The notes under the pieces: generated by a model
The model's database searches: none
Seen by the model: only the letters and a program-made list of their open reading frames with translations
Told to the model about the DNA's origin: nothing
Shown: positions 35,114 through 44,536 of the stretch, piece after piece
Numbering within the stretch: position 1 is the stretch's first letter
Layout of the letters: each line of letters opens with the position of its first letter
Made by a program: the position numbers and the translations under genes
Assembly (NCBI GenBank): GCA_035380045.1
Contig: DAOSWM010000008.1
Span: 1 to 64,000, forward strand
Direction of reading: 5' to 3'
DNA from: DAOSWM01 sp035380045
GTDB taxonomy: Bacteria > Bacteroidota > Bacteroidia > Bacteroidales > Tenuifilaceae
DNA: 64,000 nucleotides

Positions 35114-36556
35114 TTCGTTAGAAGTATACTGCTCGTTAAACCTGCCTTTCGTAATATCAAGTGTAACAATTATTGCAATAAAACCCCAAAAGGGAGCTGC
35201 GATTTTATCGCTATCTAAAAAGTTATTCAGGAACCCATGTGCAATGTAGGTTGTAAGGCCTGTAAGGCAGGCCAAGATTAGGGCTCGTACCTTGCCACTA
35301 CTTTTTGAAGCAATTTTGAATCCCCTAAATAGCGTGAAAACAATGATAAGAACGTAACCAATAGCCGCAACCATCCCTGCCTCTGACATTAATCCCAGGT
35401 ATTCGCTGTGGGCGTTTCCTCCCGTGCCGAAATTTGTGCTGATTATTGTTCGAAGGTAACTTTTTTGGAACGGAGCATACATGAATTGGTATGTTCCAGG
35501 CCCCCAGCCAAATATTGGCCGCTGCTGAAACATCTCAAAGGCAGCGTTCCATCTATTAAGCCGTTCAAGATTCGATGCATCAGTTTTTATGTTGTATATT
35601 GACCGTACATGCTCCATAAAATTTCCGCTCGATTCGGTTGTATTACTCTCAAGCCGCCACATTATTTCGTGCTGAAATGTGAAGAAAATTCCAGCAACAA
35701 TGGCTAATGTAATTACAATTGTTCTGAATTTAATTCTAAGGTATGCAAGTAGCCAAACGCCACCTGCCAAAACTAAACTTAGCCAAGCTGCTCGTGAGTA
35801 CGACAGAATGAGCGCAACAAGTAGTAGGAGGCTAACTGCCCCCGAGAAATATCGAGCAAGCAGATTCTTGGTTTTTACCGCATAGTAAATACATACTGGA
35901 ATAATAAATGCTAATGCAGCACCGTAGGAGGTATGGTCGATAAAGAACGGACCGCTGGCACCATGAGCTGCTCGCTGGTTGGTTAGCCCTACACCAATTT
36001 GCTTAACAATGGTATACAACGAAACAACTGCCATTCCTAGAATGAACGCCCATAAAAACCTATCGATGTTTTTCGGATCTTTCCTGAACATTAGAACCGA
36101 CAGGTAGAAGAAAACGCCAATAAACCAGAAGCGAACCAGGAAGTATTTAATGGAAACTACAATCATTTCGCTGGGAATTATGGCAATAACAATCCAACCC
36201 AGGTAAAGAACTATTGACCAGAATACGGGATGGTTTAGAATGTCTTTCAGGAAGAAACGTTCGTTTATCGATTTCAGAATTAGCATTACCAATAGAAACA
36301 CAAGAATTGGTTCCGTTGGGAACCAGAAATCGAACGGTAACCCCGACATTATTCGTTTCAGAGGGATGGAAAGCGGAGCAAGGAAAACCAGTGCGAAGTA
36401 AAGCTTTTCGGGGGCAAAGAAAACCCAAAACCCTATTAGAAGCATTACTGGGACTACGCTAAAAAGCATAAATCCACGGTAAACTAAAAACGAGTTGGTT
36501 GCAATGAACAGAAGGCTAAAAACAACAACAAACCATATATCATGCTTACGCTTCAC
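35093..36556 (-). CDS. O-antigen ligase family membrane protein
   Basis: 487 residues with about 11-12 hydrophobic segments and the Wzy_C (PF04932-type) loop: SYSRAAWLSLVLAGGVWLL, then RLNRWNAAFEMFQQRPIFGWGPGTYQFMY and the periplasmic His in NFGTGGNAHSEYLGLMSEAG. Such proteins ligate polysaccharide to lipid A or protein, or act as polymerases. Its start overlaps the Wzz-like gene by 11 bp, making a two-gene surface-polysaccharide unit with no glycosyltransferases adjacent. Confidence 0.9.
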   Translation of the reverse strand: MKRKHDIWFVVVFSLLFIATNSFLVYRGFMLFSVVPVMLLIGFWVFFAPEKLYFALVFLAPLSIPLKRIMSGLPFDFWFPTEPILVFLLVMLILKSINERFFLKDILNHPVFWSIVLYLGWIVIAIIPSEMIVVSIKYFLVRFWFIGVFFYLSVLMFRKDPKNIDRFLWAFILGMAVVSLYTIVKQIGVGLTNQRAAHGASGPFFIDHTSYGAALAFIIPVCIYYAVKTKNLLARYFSGAVSLLLLVALILSYSRAAWLSLVLAGGVWLLAYLRIKFRTIVITLAIVAGIFFTFQHEIMWRLESNTTESSGNFMEHVRSIYNIKTDASNLERLNRWNAAFEMFQQRPIFGWGPGTYQFMYAPFQKSYLRTIISTNFGTGGNAHSEYLGLMSEAGMVAAIGYVLIIVFTLFRGFKIASKSSGKVRALILACLTGLTTYIAHGFLNNFLDSDKIAAPFWGFIAIIVTLDITKGRFNEQYTSNELEKLER

Positions 36557-37565
36557 TGGGCGGATTGATTGATTTCCTGAAAAAGTCGACTAGAAGAATT
36601 AGAAAAATGCTGAAAAATACCGCAGCAAAAGTCGAAACTATTACTATTATCATCTTTTTGGGGTAACTTTTCTTGTCGGGCTTAATTCCCTTGTCAATTA
36701 CGAACTGTGATGGTATTTCGCCTGCTGCTTCAATTTTTAGAATGTGAAGATCCTCCGACATCTTTCCCATTTGGATTGATTTGTTTTGGATGTCGTAGCG
36801 CAAGCGTGTGAATGCAATGCCCGCTTTGGCCAGCTTTTGCTTCGCTTTCTCAAGTCGTTTTGCAGCACTCTCATCACCTTTAAGCAAGGCTTGGGCGTAA
36901 GCTAGCTCCAGCTCCTTTGCCTGGTATGGCAAATCAATTGCACCCATTTGCATAACAATCGCCAAGCTATCATCAATGGCTTTTGCTTCGGCAACAGCAA
37001 TCTCATACTGCTTCTCGAGTATTGATAGAGCCTTCTTTGCAACTTCTCTCTTGGTGTTTCGCATTAAGCTGTCGGCAAGGTCAACAATGGTGCCAACAAT
37101 TTTTACAGCCATATCTGGCGATGGATCAAGAACTTCAATTTTAACCCCTTGGTATTTTGTAGGAGAGAACGATATGTTGCTCGAAAAAACTCGGTTTACC
37201 TCGTACCATGCGTGCTTGTAGTTAGGGTCGATACCGTAGTTTTGGAATAGGTTTAGCTTGAGAATGGTTTCTTTTCTCAGCGTTTCCGATGTAATTACCT
37301 GCAGCAGGTGCTCGGGCTCGTTCTCCTCACCAAAAACGGTAATTCCTTTTACGCGGCTGCTCACCATAACATCCTTTGAAGCTTGCGAAGCAGCCGAAGG
37401 AATTAACACGGCGCTAGCTTTGAACTGAGGCGTGATTAAAAAGGAAATAACGAGGGAAGCGAGGAATGCAACTATTCCAACAATTACTATAAGCTTCCTT
37501 TGGTTCCAAACCATACGAACCAAATTGGTTCCGTTTAGGTTAAAATCATCGAGTTTCTTTTCCAT
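36546..37565 (-). CDS. Wzz-type polysaccharide chain-length/co-polymerase protein
   Basis: 339 residues: N-terminal membrane helix (LIVIVGIVAFLASLVISFLI) after a short cytoplasmic segment, a large periplasmic coiled-coil domain and a C-terminal helix (MIIVIVSTFAAVFFSIFLILLV). This is the Wzz/PCP1 topology, with no kinase domain. Probably sets glycan length together with the overlapping ligase/polymerase. Confidence 0.88.
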   Translation of the reverse strand: MEKKLDDFNLNGTNLVRMVWNQRKLIVIVGIVAFLASLVISFLITPQFKASAVLIPSAASQASKDVMVSSRVKGITVFGEENEPEHLLQVITSETLRKETILKLNLFQNYGIDPNYKHAWYEVNRVFSSNISFSPTKYQGVKIEVLDPSPDMAVKIVGTIVDLADSLMRNTKREVAKKALSILEKQYEIAVAEAKAIDDSLAIVMQMGAIDLPYQAKELELAYAQALLKGDESAAKRLEKAKQKLAKAGIAFTRLRYDIQNKSIQMGKMSEDLHILKIEAAGEIPSQFVIDKGIKPDKKSYPKKMIIVIVSTFAAVFFSIFLILLVDFFRKSINPPSEA

Positions 37566-37584
37566 TACTTTAAGTTTTTGCTTG

Positions 37585-38877
37585 CTATACGGCGCGAAGT
37601 ATGAAGTAGTTCTTTTTTCCTTTCTGAACCAATAGGTACTTGTTGTTAATGAGGAACGAACTGTCGATTACCATTTCAGAATCGTCAATCTTCTCCTTGT
37701 TTAGGCTAACGCCTCCACCCTTTACGGTTCTGCGTAATTCCCCTTTTGAGGGGAATACTTCACTCTTCTCTGCTGCGAGTTCTGAGAATGGTAGGCCGTT
37801 CTTCAGTGTTCCCAAATCGATATCGAACTGGGGCACTCCTTCAAAAACGGAAAGAAACGTGTTTTCGTCTATTCTTTTCAAAGTTTCTGAAGTCGATTTT
37901 CCGAAAAGTATCTGTGAGGCATCAACCGCAGCGTTGTAATCCTCCTCGGAATGAACCATTACGGTAATTTCTCGGGCTAGCCGCTTTTGAAGTTTACGCT
38001 CATGTGGAGCGGTTTTGTGTTCCGTAATAAGGCTTTCAACCTCTTCACGTGATAGAAGGGTGAATATTTTTATGTAGCGTTCAGCATCCTCATCGGAGGT
38101 ATTTAGCCAGAATTGGTAGAATTTGTAAGGGGAAGTAAGGTTTCGGTCGAGCCAAACGTTACCTTCCTCGGTTTTTCCGAATTTACCACCATCAGCCTTG
38201 GTTATTAGCGGGCAGGTAAGCGCGAATGCTTCTCCTCCAAGCTTACGACGAATTAGCTCGGTTCCGGTTGTGATATTTCCCCACTGGTCGGAACCTCCCA
38301 TTTGTAGCTTACATCCCAGGGTTTGGTATAGGTGCAGGAAATCGGTGCCCTGCACCAGCTGGTAGGTGAACTCAGTGAACGACATTCCGGTGGACGACTC
38401 AGCGCTAATGCGCTTTTTCACTGAATCCTTGCTCATCATGTAGTTCACGGTTAAATGCTTGCCAATGTCGCGGATAAATCCAAGGAATGAGAATTCCTTC
38501 ATCCAATCATAGTTGTTAACCATTAACGCAGCGTTTGGTTCCTTCGAGTCGAAGTCGAGGAAATGCGAAAGTTGTTTCTTAAGGCACTCCTGGTTGTGGC
38601 GCAGGGTGCTTTCGTCGAGCAGGTTACGTTCCTGCGACTTACCCGATGGGTCGCCAATCATTCCGGTTGCACCTCCCACCAGAACAACTGGCCGGTGGCC
38701 ACATCGCTGGAAGTGAATCAGCATCATAACGGAAACAAGATGCCCAATATGAAGCGAATCGGCGGTTGGGTCGATTCCAACGTACGCCGTTGTCATCTCC
38801 TTTTTAAGTTGCTCTTCGGTTCCTGGCATTATGTCGTGAATCATTCCACGCCAGGTTAGTTCTTCTACAAAGTTCAT
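37585..38877 (-). CDS. tyrS: Tyrosyl-tRNA synthetase
   Basis: 430 residues from the ATG at 38877 (nine further in-frame residues lie upstream, but MNFVEELTWRGMIHD is the family-typical start). Class I motifs: HIGH at 43-46 (SLHIGHLVSVMM) and the KMSKS-equivalent KFGKT in ADGGKFGKTEEGNVW. The C-terminal S4 RNA-binding domain is visible (GGGVSLNKEKIDDSEMVI). It charges tRNA-Tyr. Confidence 0.97.
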   Translation of the reverse strand: MNFVEELTWRGMIHDIMPGTEEQLKKEMTTAYVGIDPTADSLHIGHLVSVMMLIHFQRCGHRPVVLVGGATGMIGDPSGKSQERNLLDESTLRHNQECLKKQLSHFLDFDSKEPNAALMVNNYDWMKEFSFLGFIRDIGKHLTVNYMMSKDSVKKRISAESSTGMSFTEFTYQLVQGTDFLHLYQTLGCKLQMGGSDQWGNITTGTELIRRKLGGEAFALTCPLITKADGGKFGKTEEGNVWLDRNLTSPYKFYQFWLNTSDEDAERYIKIFTLLSREEVESLITEHKTAPHERKLQKRLAREITVMVHSEEDYNAAVDASQILFGKSTSETLKRIDENTFLSVFEGVPQFDIDLGTLKNGLPFSELAAEKSEVFPSKGELRRTVKGGGVSLNKEKIDDSEMVIDSSFLINNKYLLVQKGKKNYFILRAV

Positions 38878-38974
38878 ATGAAAAAATTTTGCTAAAGATA
38901 GCAATTAGCCTGCTATTAAGCTAATGCCTGTTATGTTATTGTGTGTTGGATTTTGTAATTGAATGAATTCAGCT

Positions 38975-39502
38975 TTATTCCTCGGTGGGTTGAAATTTGC
39001 TCTCGATGGATTTCTTAATATCCTCAAATTTGAGGTATGGGAAAATGGCAGGAGCAAGCCTTTTTACCGGACCGTAAAGCATTGATTTGCTTCCAAAATC
39101 GTCGGGTATAACTTTTATTCTATGGCTAATATTTCCGAGTAAAACAAGAATTACGCTAAGAATTAGGGCGGTTTTTAGAACGCCAAAAACAACACCCAGC
39201 AGGCTGTTTACTATGCCAAGGAATGCTAGGCTTATGATTTTTTCTACTAAAGCACCAATAAAGTGAACGCCAACCAGAATTACCACAAAGGTTATAGCGA
39301 ATGAAATAAGGGGCATATACTGCGATGTGAACGAGAACTGCTCGGCTAAAAAGTTAGCTGTGAAATCGGAGAAATGTATGGCGCCCCAAATGCCTAGAAC
39401 TAAGCCAGCAAGCGTTGCTGCCTGGTCGATAACCCCTTTTTTGTAACCGTTAAAACCAGCAATTAAAAAAAGGCCAATTAGTACAAGGTCAATTATGCTC
39501 AT
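38975..39502 (-). CDS. CvpA family membrane protein
   Basis: 175 residues with four membrane segments: IDLVLIGLFLIAGFNGYKKG, LVLGIWGAIHFS, YMPLISFAITFVVILVGVHF and VFGVLKTALILSVILVLLG. This is the CvpA/colicin V production family pattern, including the GYKKGVIDQ glycine motif. Role in Bacteroidota unknown; linked elsewhere to envelope integrity. Confidence 0.9.
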   Translation of the reverse strand: MSIIDLVLIGLFLIAGFNGYKKGVIDQAATLAGLVLGIWGAIHFSDFTANFLAEQFSFTSQYMPLISFAITFVVILVGVHFIGALVEKIISLAFLGIVNSLLGVVFGVLKTALILSVILVLLGNISHRIKVIPDDFGSKSMLYGPVKRLAPAIFPYLKFEDIKKSIESKFQPTEE

Positions 39503-39542
39503 GTTGTTGTTGGTTTTATTTAAATACTTGGATGTAAAAGTA

Positions 39543-40541
39543 CTACTTTTTTCGTTCAGTAATATAGTCGCAAAGCATCAAAAGTGAATCTTTGTATGGG
39601 CTTTCGGGGAATTCACTTATATGCTGCTTTGCTTTATCTCTGTACTCGTTCATGGTTTTAATTCCGTATTCAATTCCACCCTGTTGGTGTGTGAAATTTA
39701 AAACGCTCTGCAGTGCTTTGGGGTCATGTTTACTTTTTCTAACTAGCTTAAGAATGCGGTTTTGCTCCGCTTTTTCAACCTTTGTTAGCGAGTAAATGAG
39801 CGGCAGGGTTAACTTTTTCTCCTTCACATCGTTTCCTGATGGCTTGCCAATTAAACCCTGCGGAAGGAAGTCGAAAATATCGTCCTTAATTTGGAAGGCC
39901 ATGCCAAGGGCAATTCCAAACGCTCTCATTTTTTCTAAATTCTCGATGGTTACTTTTGCTGAGCAAGCACCGTTTACGGTACATGCAGCAAGAAGCGTTG
40001 CAGTTTTTTTTCTTATGATTTCAAGGTATATTTCCTCGTTAATATCCATTTTTCTTGAGCGTTCAATCTGAAGTAGTTCCCCCTCACTCATTTCTTTAAC
40101 AGCCTCGCTCATGTGCTTTAAGAGTTCAAATTCGTTAGTTTCAAGGGATAGGAGAAGTCCCTTCGAAAGAAGGAAATCGCCTACCAGAACGGCTATTTTC
40201 GAACGCCAAAGAGCGTTTATTGAATGGGAGCCTCTACGCTCATAAGCTTCATCCACTACATCATCATGAATAAGCGTGGCTGTGTGAAGAAGCTCTACCA
40301 TAGCGGCCGCAACGAAGGTTGAACTGTTAATTCTACCTACCAATCCAGCAGAAAGGAACACAATTAATGGGCGGAGCTGTTTCCCTTTTCGCCTATAAAT
40401 GTAGTTTGTGATGATGCTTAGCAGCGGAACCTTCGATTTCATAGCCGAGCTGAAGTATGGTTCAAACTGCTTTAGCTGTTCCTCTACGGGTTTTCTTATT
40501 TTATCGAGGTTTTGCAAAATGTTCAATGAGTTATATTCCAT
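39543..40541 (-). CDS. Polyprenyl (octaprenyl-type) diphosphate synthase
   Basis: 332 residues of trans-isoprenyl diphosphate synthase. First Asp-rich motif IHDDVVDEAYERRG and second IKDDIFDFLP, plus KGKQLRPLIVFLSAGLVG. The residues upstream of the first motif (ELLHTATLIHDD) are small, consistent with a long-chain product such as octaprenyl for menaquinone, but chain length cannot be fixed from sequence. Confidence 0.93.
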   Translation of the reverse strand: MEYNSLNILQNLDKIRKPVEEQLKQFEPYFSSAMKSKVPLLSIITNYIYRRKGKQLRPLIVFLSAGLVGRINSSTFVAAAMVELLHTATLIHDDVVDEAYERRGSHSINALWRSKIAVLVGDFLLSKGLLLSLETNEFELLKHMSEAVKEMSEGELLQIERSRKMDINEEIYLEIIRKKTATLLAACTVNGACSAKVTIENLEKMRAFGIALGMAFQIKDDIFDFLPQGLIGKPSGNDVKEKKLTLPLIYSLTKVEKAEQNRILKLVRKSKHDPKALQSVLNFTHQQGGIEYGIKTMNEYRDKAKQHISEFPESPYKDSLLMLCDYITERKK

Positions 40542-40628
40542 ACAAAATAAGCACTTTTTTATGGAATGTTTAGTTTTTCAAGGTTCATTTTGTTTTCATA
40601 AGAGACCAAACTACGCCAAATTATTTTT

Positions 40629-40662
40629 TTTGCTTTAATATAACTAAATATTTATATATTTG
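40629..40662 (+). promoter_or_regulatory. Promoter of the ArsR-type regulator/queD operon
   Basis: TTTG at 40629-40632, 22-bp spacer and TATATTTG at 40655-40662; the start codon of the regulator lies 22 bp downstream. The immediately following CATATCATAAATATG region is a possible operator. Confidence 0.65.
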
Positions 40663-40684
40663 CATATCATAAATATGTTGCAAT

Positions 40685-40993
40685 ATGGCTAGAAATAAAA
40701 AGGTTAAAGGGCTGCAAATTGAGCAACTCGAGCACGCAGCAGGTATGTTAAAAGCCATTGCTCACCCAATGCGAATCGCCATAATTAATTTTTTAGAGGA
40801 CGGCAGCAAGATGAGTGTAACACAAATACACGAGAAGTTGAACCTTGAGCAATCAACCACTTCGCACCATTTGGGAATTCTGAAGGACAAAGGAGTGCTG
40901 GCTTGTAAGCGCGAAGGCAAGCACACATTCTACTTTTTAAAGGATAATAGCCTGGCAAAAATTATGGCCTGCCTCAATACTTGCAATAGTTAA
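40685..40993 (+). CDS. ArsR family winged-helix regulator
   Basis: 102 residues: LKAIAHPMRIAIINFLEDGSKMSVTQI, then HEKLNLEQSTTSHHLGILKDKGVLACKREGKHTFYFL, the ArsR helix-turn-helix-wing pattern. A metal-binding Cys pair of the ELCVCDL type is not present, but Cys residues occur near the C-terminus (MACLNTCNS). The queD gene starts 16 bp after it, so the two are probably one operon. Confidence 0.92.
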   Translation: MARNKKVKGLQIEQLEHAAGMLKAIAHPMRIAIINFLEDGSKMSVTQIHEKLNLEQSTTSHHLGILKDKGVLACKREGKHTFYFLKDNSLAKIMACLNTCNS

Positions 40994-41009
40994 TAATAGA
41001 ACAGGAGTT

Positions 41010-41456
41010 GTGAAAAAGATTCGGTTAACCAAGGAGTTTCACTTTGAAATGGCTCACCTTCTTGAGGGGTACGATGGCCCTTGTAGGAATGTTCATGGTC
41101 ATTCGTACAAGCTGGAGGTAACGGTTATTGGCGAACCAATTTCAGATATCACAAACCCAAAGTTTGGAATGGTTATGGATTTTGGTGAACTTAAATCCAT
41201 TGTAAACAGATTGGTAATTAGTAGGTTCGATCATGTTCTTCTGGTGAATAACAGTAGCGAAATAGCGCGTAAAAGCGAATTGCATTTCCTTGAAAAGATG
41301 GAGAGAGTTAACTACCAACCAACCTGCGAAAATTTATTGCTTCATATTGCAGAATTAATTGCTCCTGAGCTGCCACCATACGTTAAGCTACATCACATTA
41401 AATTACACGAAACAGCAACCAGCTACGCCGAGTGGTATGCAAGCGATAATGAGTAA
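41010..41456 (+). CDS. queD: 6-carboxy-tetrahydropterin synthase (QueD)/PTPS family
   Basis: 148 residues from a GTG start at 41010, preceded by a good ribosome-binding sequence ACAGGAG. PTPS-family features: FHFEMAHLLEGY, the CRNVHGHSYKLEV motif with catalytic Cys and zinc His, and late HHIKLHETATSYAEW. The CxxxHGH form favours QueD (queuosine pathway) over true PTPS, but a folate or biopterin role is not excluded. Confidence 0.9.
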   Translation: MKKIRLTKEFHFEMAHLLEGYDGPCRNVHGHSYKLEVTVIGEPISDITNPKFGMVMDFGELKSIVNRLVISRFDHVLLVNNSSEIARKSELHFLEKMERVNYQPTCENLLLHIAELIAPELPPYVKLHHIKLHETATSYAEWYASDNE

Positions 41457-41568
41457 TTTTTTTGTGTTGGAATAGTTAGTTTTACTTGCCGAAATTCAGT
41501 TTTAGTTACCCCCATTTGCATTAATATTTCTACATTTGAGGATATTTCACATACTCAATTGCTACGAA

Positions 41569-44337
41569 ATGCAAAAAACGTTACTACTTCTCGATGCCTA
41601 CGCTTTGATATACAGAGCCTACTTCGCATTTATAAACAGGCCAATAAAAACGAGCAAAGGGTTAAACACCTCGGCAGTTTTTGGCTTCGCCAAAACGTTA
41701 CTCGATGCGCTGAAACGTTACGACCCATCGCATATTGCGGTTGCGTTCGATGTGTCGGGAAAAACTTTTCGTACCGAAATTTTCCCCGAGTACAAGGCAA
41801 ACAGGCAGGAAACCCCCGAGGATATTAGAACGGCCGTGCCCCTAATAAAAAACCTGCTCAAAGCATTGAACATTTCTGTGGTGGAGCTGCGCGGGTACGA
41901 GGCCGATGATATAGTTGGTACCATTGCCAAAAAGGCTGAACCAATGGGTTTTGAGGTTTTAATGATGACACCCGATAAGGATTATGGCCAGCTACTTACC
42001 GACAAGGTGAAAATTGTGAAACCATCGCGAAGTGGTGCCGACATTGTTGAGGTTACCGCAAAGGAGTTCTGCGAAGGTTACGGAATTAAAAACCCCATGC
42101 AATTTAAGGATATCCTGGCTCTGTGGGGCGATAACTCCGATAATATTCCGGGTGTTCCGGGAATTGGAGAGAAAACAGCCTCAGCATTAATTTCAAAGTA
42201 CGAAAGCATTGAAAACATTTACCAGAACATTGCTGAACTTTCCAAGTCGCAGCAGGAAAAATTGCTGGCAAACCGAGAGCAGCTCAACATGGCCAGGGTT
42301 CTGGTAGAAATAAAAACCGATGTTCCCGTTGAGTTTAACGTTGAAAGTTTCAAGCGGACTGAGCCCAATACTATGGAGCTGAAACAGATTCTCGAAGAGC
42401 TGGAGTTTCGCAGCATAGCCAAGGACATTTTTGGCGAAGCCAAGGTTGAGAAACCCAAACCCATCCAGGCATCGCTTTTCGATAACGAGCAGTTCGCACA
42501 GCCTTTCCAGCAAGTATCATTAAAAACAATTCTGGACGTTAAGAAGGAATACATGCTGGTTGACAGCATTGATGGTGTAAATAAACTTGCCGAAAAGCTG
42601 CTTGGTTGCAAAGAGTTCTGTTTTGACACCGAAACCACCGGGCTTGAGCATCATACCTCCGAGCTGGTTGGTCTATCGTTTTCAATTAAACCTAGCGAGG
42701 GTTGGTACGTTCCCATTCCTCCTCACCGCGACAAAGCCATTGAAATTTTGAGCATTCTTGCACCAGTTTTCGCGAACGAAAACATTGACAAGGTTGGCCA
42801 GAACATGAAATTCGATTTGCTTATGCTAAAATCATACGGGATTGAAGTGAGAGGAAAGCTGAACGATACGATGATTGCTCACTACCTGCTTGAGCCCGAT
42901 ATGCGCCACAACCTGAACATTCTATCGGAGAATTACCTTGGTTATAAGCCCATCGAAATTGAGGAACTGATTGGGAAGAAGGGCCCTCGCCAGCTAAACA
43001 TGCGAAGCATAAATCCCGAAAGAATTGTTGACTACGCTACCGAGGATGCGGATATTGCGCTACAGCTTAAATCCATTCTTTTCGAAAAGTTGAACAGCGA
43101 GAACCTGGTTAACCTTTACTATACGCTTGAGGAACCGCTAATACAGGTTCTGTCTGAAATGGAATATGCAGGAGTAAGAATTGAACCAGCAAGTTTGAAG
43201 GGACTTGAGCAGGAGCTAAACGAGGAGCTGCTGAAGCTCGACGAAGAGATTAAGAGCATGGCTGGCGTTCCCGACCTCAATATTTCCTCACCAAAGCAGC
43301 TAGGCGAGGTTCTTTTCGAGAGGATGAAAATTGCAACCGGTGCAAAAAAAACCAAAACCAAGCAGTACTCAACCAGCGAGGAGGAGCTGGCAAAGTACCG
43401 CGATAAGCATCCGATTATTGATAAGATTCTCGATTTTCGTTCCGTTAAAAAGCTGCTTTCAACCTACGTTGAGGTGTTGCCAACGCTTATTAATAAGAAA
43501 ACGGGCAGAATACACGCTTCCTTTAATCAGGCTGTTGCTTCAACGGGGAGGCTGAGCTCCAACAACCCAAACCTGCAGAACATTCCAATTCGCGAGGAGC
43601 GAGGACGAGAAATTCGGAAAGCCTTTGTGCCCAAGGATTCAGAACACTTGTTGCTATCAGCCGACTACTCGCAAATTGAGCTGCGCCTGATGGCGCACAT
43701 GAGCAAGGACGAAGGTATGCTTGAGGCTTTTCAGAACGGCGAGGATATTCACGCAGCAACCGCATCGAAAATTTTCAGGGTTCCGCTGGCCGATGTTACC
43801 CGGGAGCAACGGAGCAGAGCCAAAACTGCGAACTTTGGGATGATATACGGAATTTCGGCCTTCGGCCTTTCGCAGCGTTTGGAAATATCGCGTACCGAAG
43901 CCAAGGAGCTTATCGATGGCTACTTCGATACCTACAGGGGAGTGAAGGAGTACATGGATTTTTGCGCAAAGCAAGCGCGTGAGAAAGGATACGTGGAAAC
44001 CATTTTCGGACGTAAAAGGTATCTGCCCGACATAAACTCTGGCAATGCAATGGTTAGGGGGCTCGCCGAAAGAAATGCCATAAATGCACCCATTCAGGGT
44101 TCCGCTGCCGATATAATTAAGGCTGCAATGATTGGTATTCACCAGAAAATAAAAGCTCAAAACCTAAGGAGTAGAATGATAATTCAGGTTCACGATGAAC
44201 TGGTTTTCGACGTTTATAAACCCGAACTCGATGAGGTTAAGAGCCTCGTTAAGAAGTCAATGGAGAATGCGGTGAAACTCAGTGTACCCCTCGAAGTTGA
44301 CATGGGAGTTGGAACTAACTGGCTCGATGCGCATTAG
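41569..44337 (+). CDS. polA: DNA polymerase I
   Basis: 922 residues from the ATG at 41569 (an upstream in-frame start at 41536 overlaps the probable promoter box TACATTTG at 41531-41538). Three domains: 5'-3' nuclease (LLLLDAYALIYRAYFAF; DKDYGQLL), 3'-5' exonuclease with an intact CFDTETTGLEHH motif near 370, and polymerase motifs ADYSQIELRLMAHMS, RSRAKTANFGMIYGIS and VHDELVFDV. The proofreading domain therefore looks active, unlike in some Taq-like enzymes. Functions in repair and Okazaki maturation. Confidence 0.98.
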   Translation: MQKTLLLLDAYALIYRAYFAFINRPIKTSKGLNTSAVFGFAKTLLDALKRYDPSHIAVAFDVSGKTFRTEIFPEYKANRQETPEDIRTAVPLIKNLLKALNISVVELRGYEADDIVGTIAKKAEPMGFEVLMMTPDKDYGQLLTDKVKIVKPSRSGADIVEVTAKEFCEGYGIKNPMQFKDILALWGDNSDNIPGVPGIGEKTASALISKYESIENIYQNIAELSKSQQEKLLANREQLNMARVLVEIKTDVPVEFNVESFKRTEPNTMELKQILEELEFRSIAKDIFGEAKVEKPKPIQASLFDNEQFAQPFQQVSLKTILDVKKEYMLVDSIDGVNKLAEKLLGCKEFCFDTETTGLEHHTSELVGLSFSIKPSEGWYVPIPPHRDKAIEILSILAPVFANENIDKVGQNMKFDLLMLKSYGIEVRGKLNDTMIAHYLLEPDMRHNLNILSENYLGYKPIEIEELIGKKGPRQLNMRSINPERIVDYATEDADIALQLKSILFEKLNSENLVNLYYTLEEPLIQVLSEMEYAGVRIEPASLKGLEQELNEELLKLDEEIKSMAGVPDLNISSPKQLGEVLFERMKIATGAKKTKTKQYSTSEEELAKYRDKHPIIDKILDFRSVKKLLSTYVEVLPTLINKKTGRIHASFNQAVASTGRLSSNNPNLQNIPIREERGREIRKAFVPKDSEHLLLSADYSQIELRLMAHMSKDEGMLEAFQNGEDIHAATASKIFRVPLADVTREQRSRAKTANFGMIYGISAFGLSQRLEISRTEAKELIDGYFDTYRGVKEYMDFCAKQAREKGYVETIFGRKRYLPDINSGNAMVRGLAERNAINAPIQGSAADIIKAAMIGIHQKIKAQNLRSRMIIQVHDELVFDVYKPELDEVKSLVKKSMENAVKLSVPLEVDMGVGTNWLDAH

Positions 44338-44371
44338 TAATTTATATAGTTAAATTAAAAACGTAGTTTTT

Positions 44372-44530
44372 ATGAAGAAGATTAGTACAAGAGATGCACT
44401 GTTTTTCCTTTTGGGAGCCCTGGTTATGTTTCTGGTAAATCTTGCCATCGATCGCTATAACGAGTCGCAAACAGTAAGCGGCAAGCTGAAGGACGGCTTC
44501 AAGTCGGTAAAGAAGGAGCTAAAAAGGTAG
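44372..44530 (+). CDS. Small single-span membrane protein (52 aa)
   Basis: A short open frame 34 bp after polA with one membrane segment (ALFFLLGALVMFLVNLAI) and a basic tail ending VKKELKR. It is too short for common gene-calling cut-offs. The good start context, the clean hydrophobic helix and the fact that it fills the space before the convergent transporter gene support coding. No family recognised; topology suggests cytoplasmic basic tail. Confidence 0.65.
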   Translation: MKKISTRDALFFLLGALVMFLVNLAIDRYNESQTVSGKLKDGFKSVKKELKR

Positions 44531-44536
44531 TAAAGC

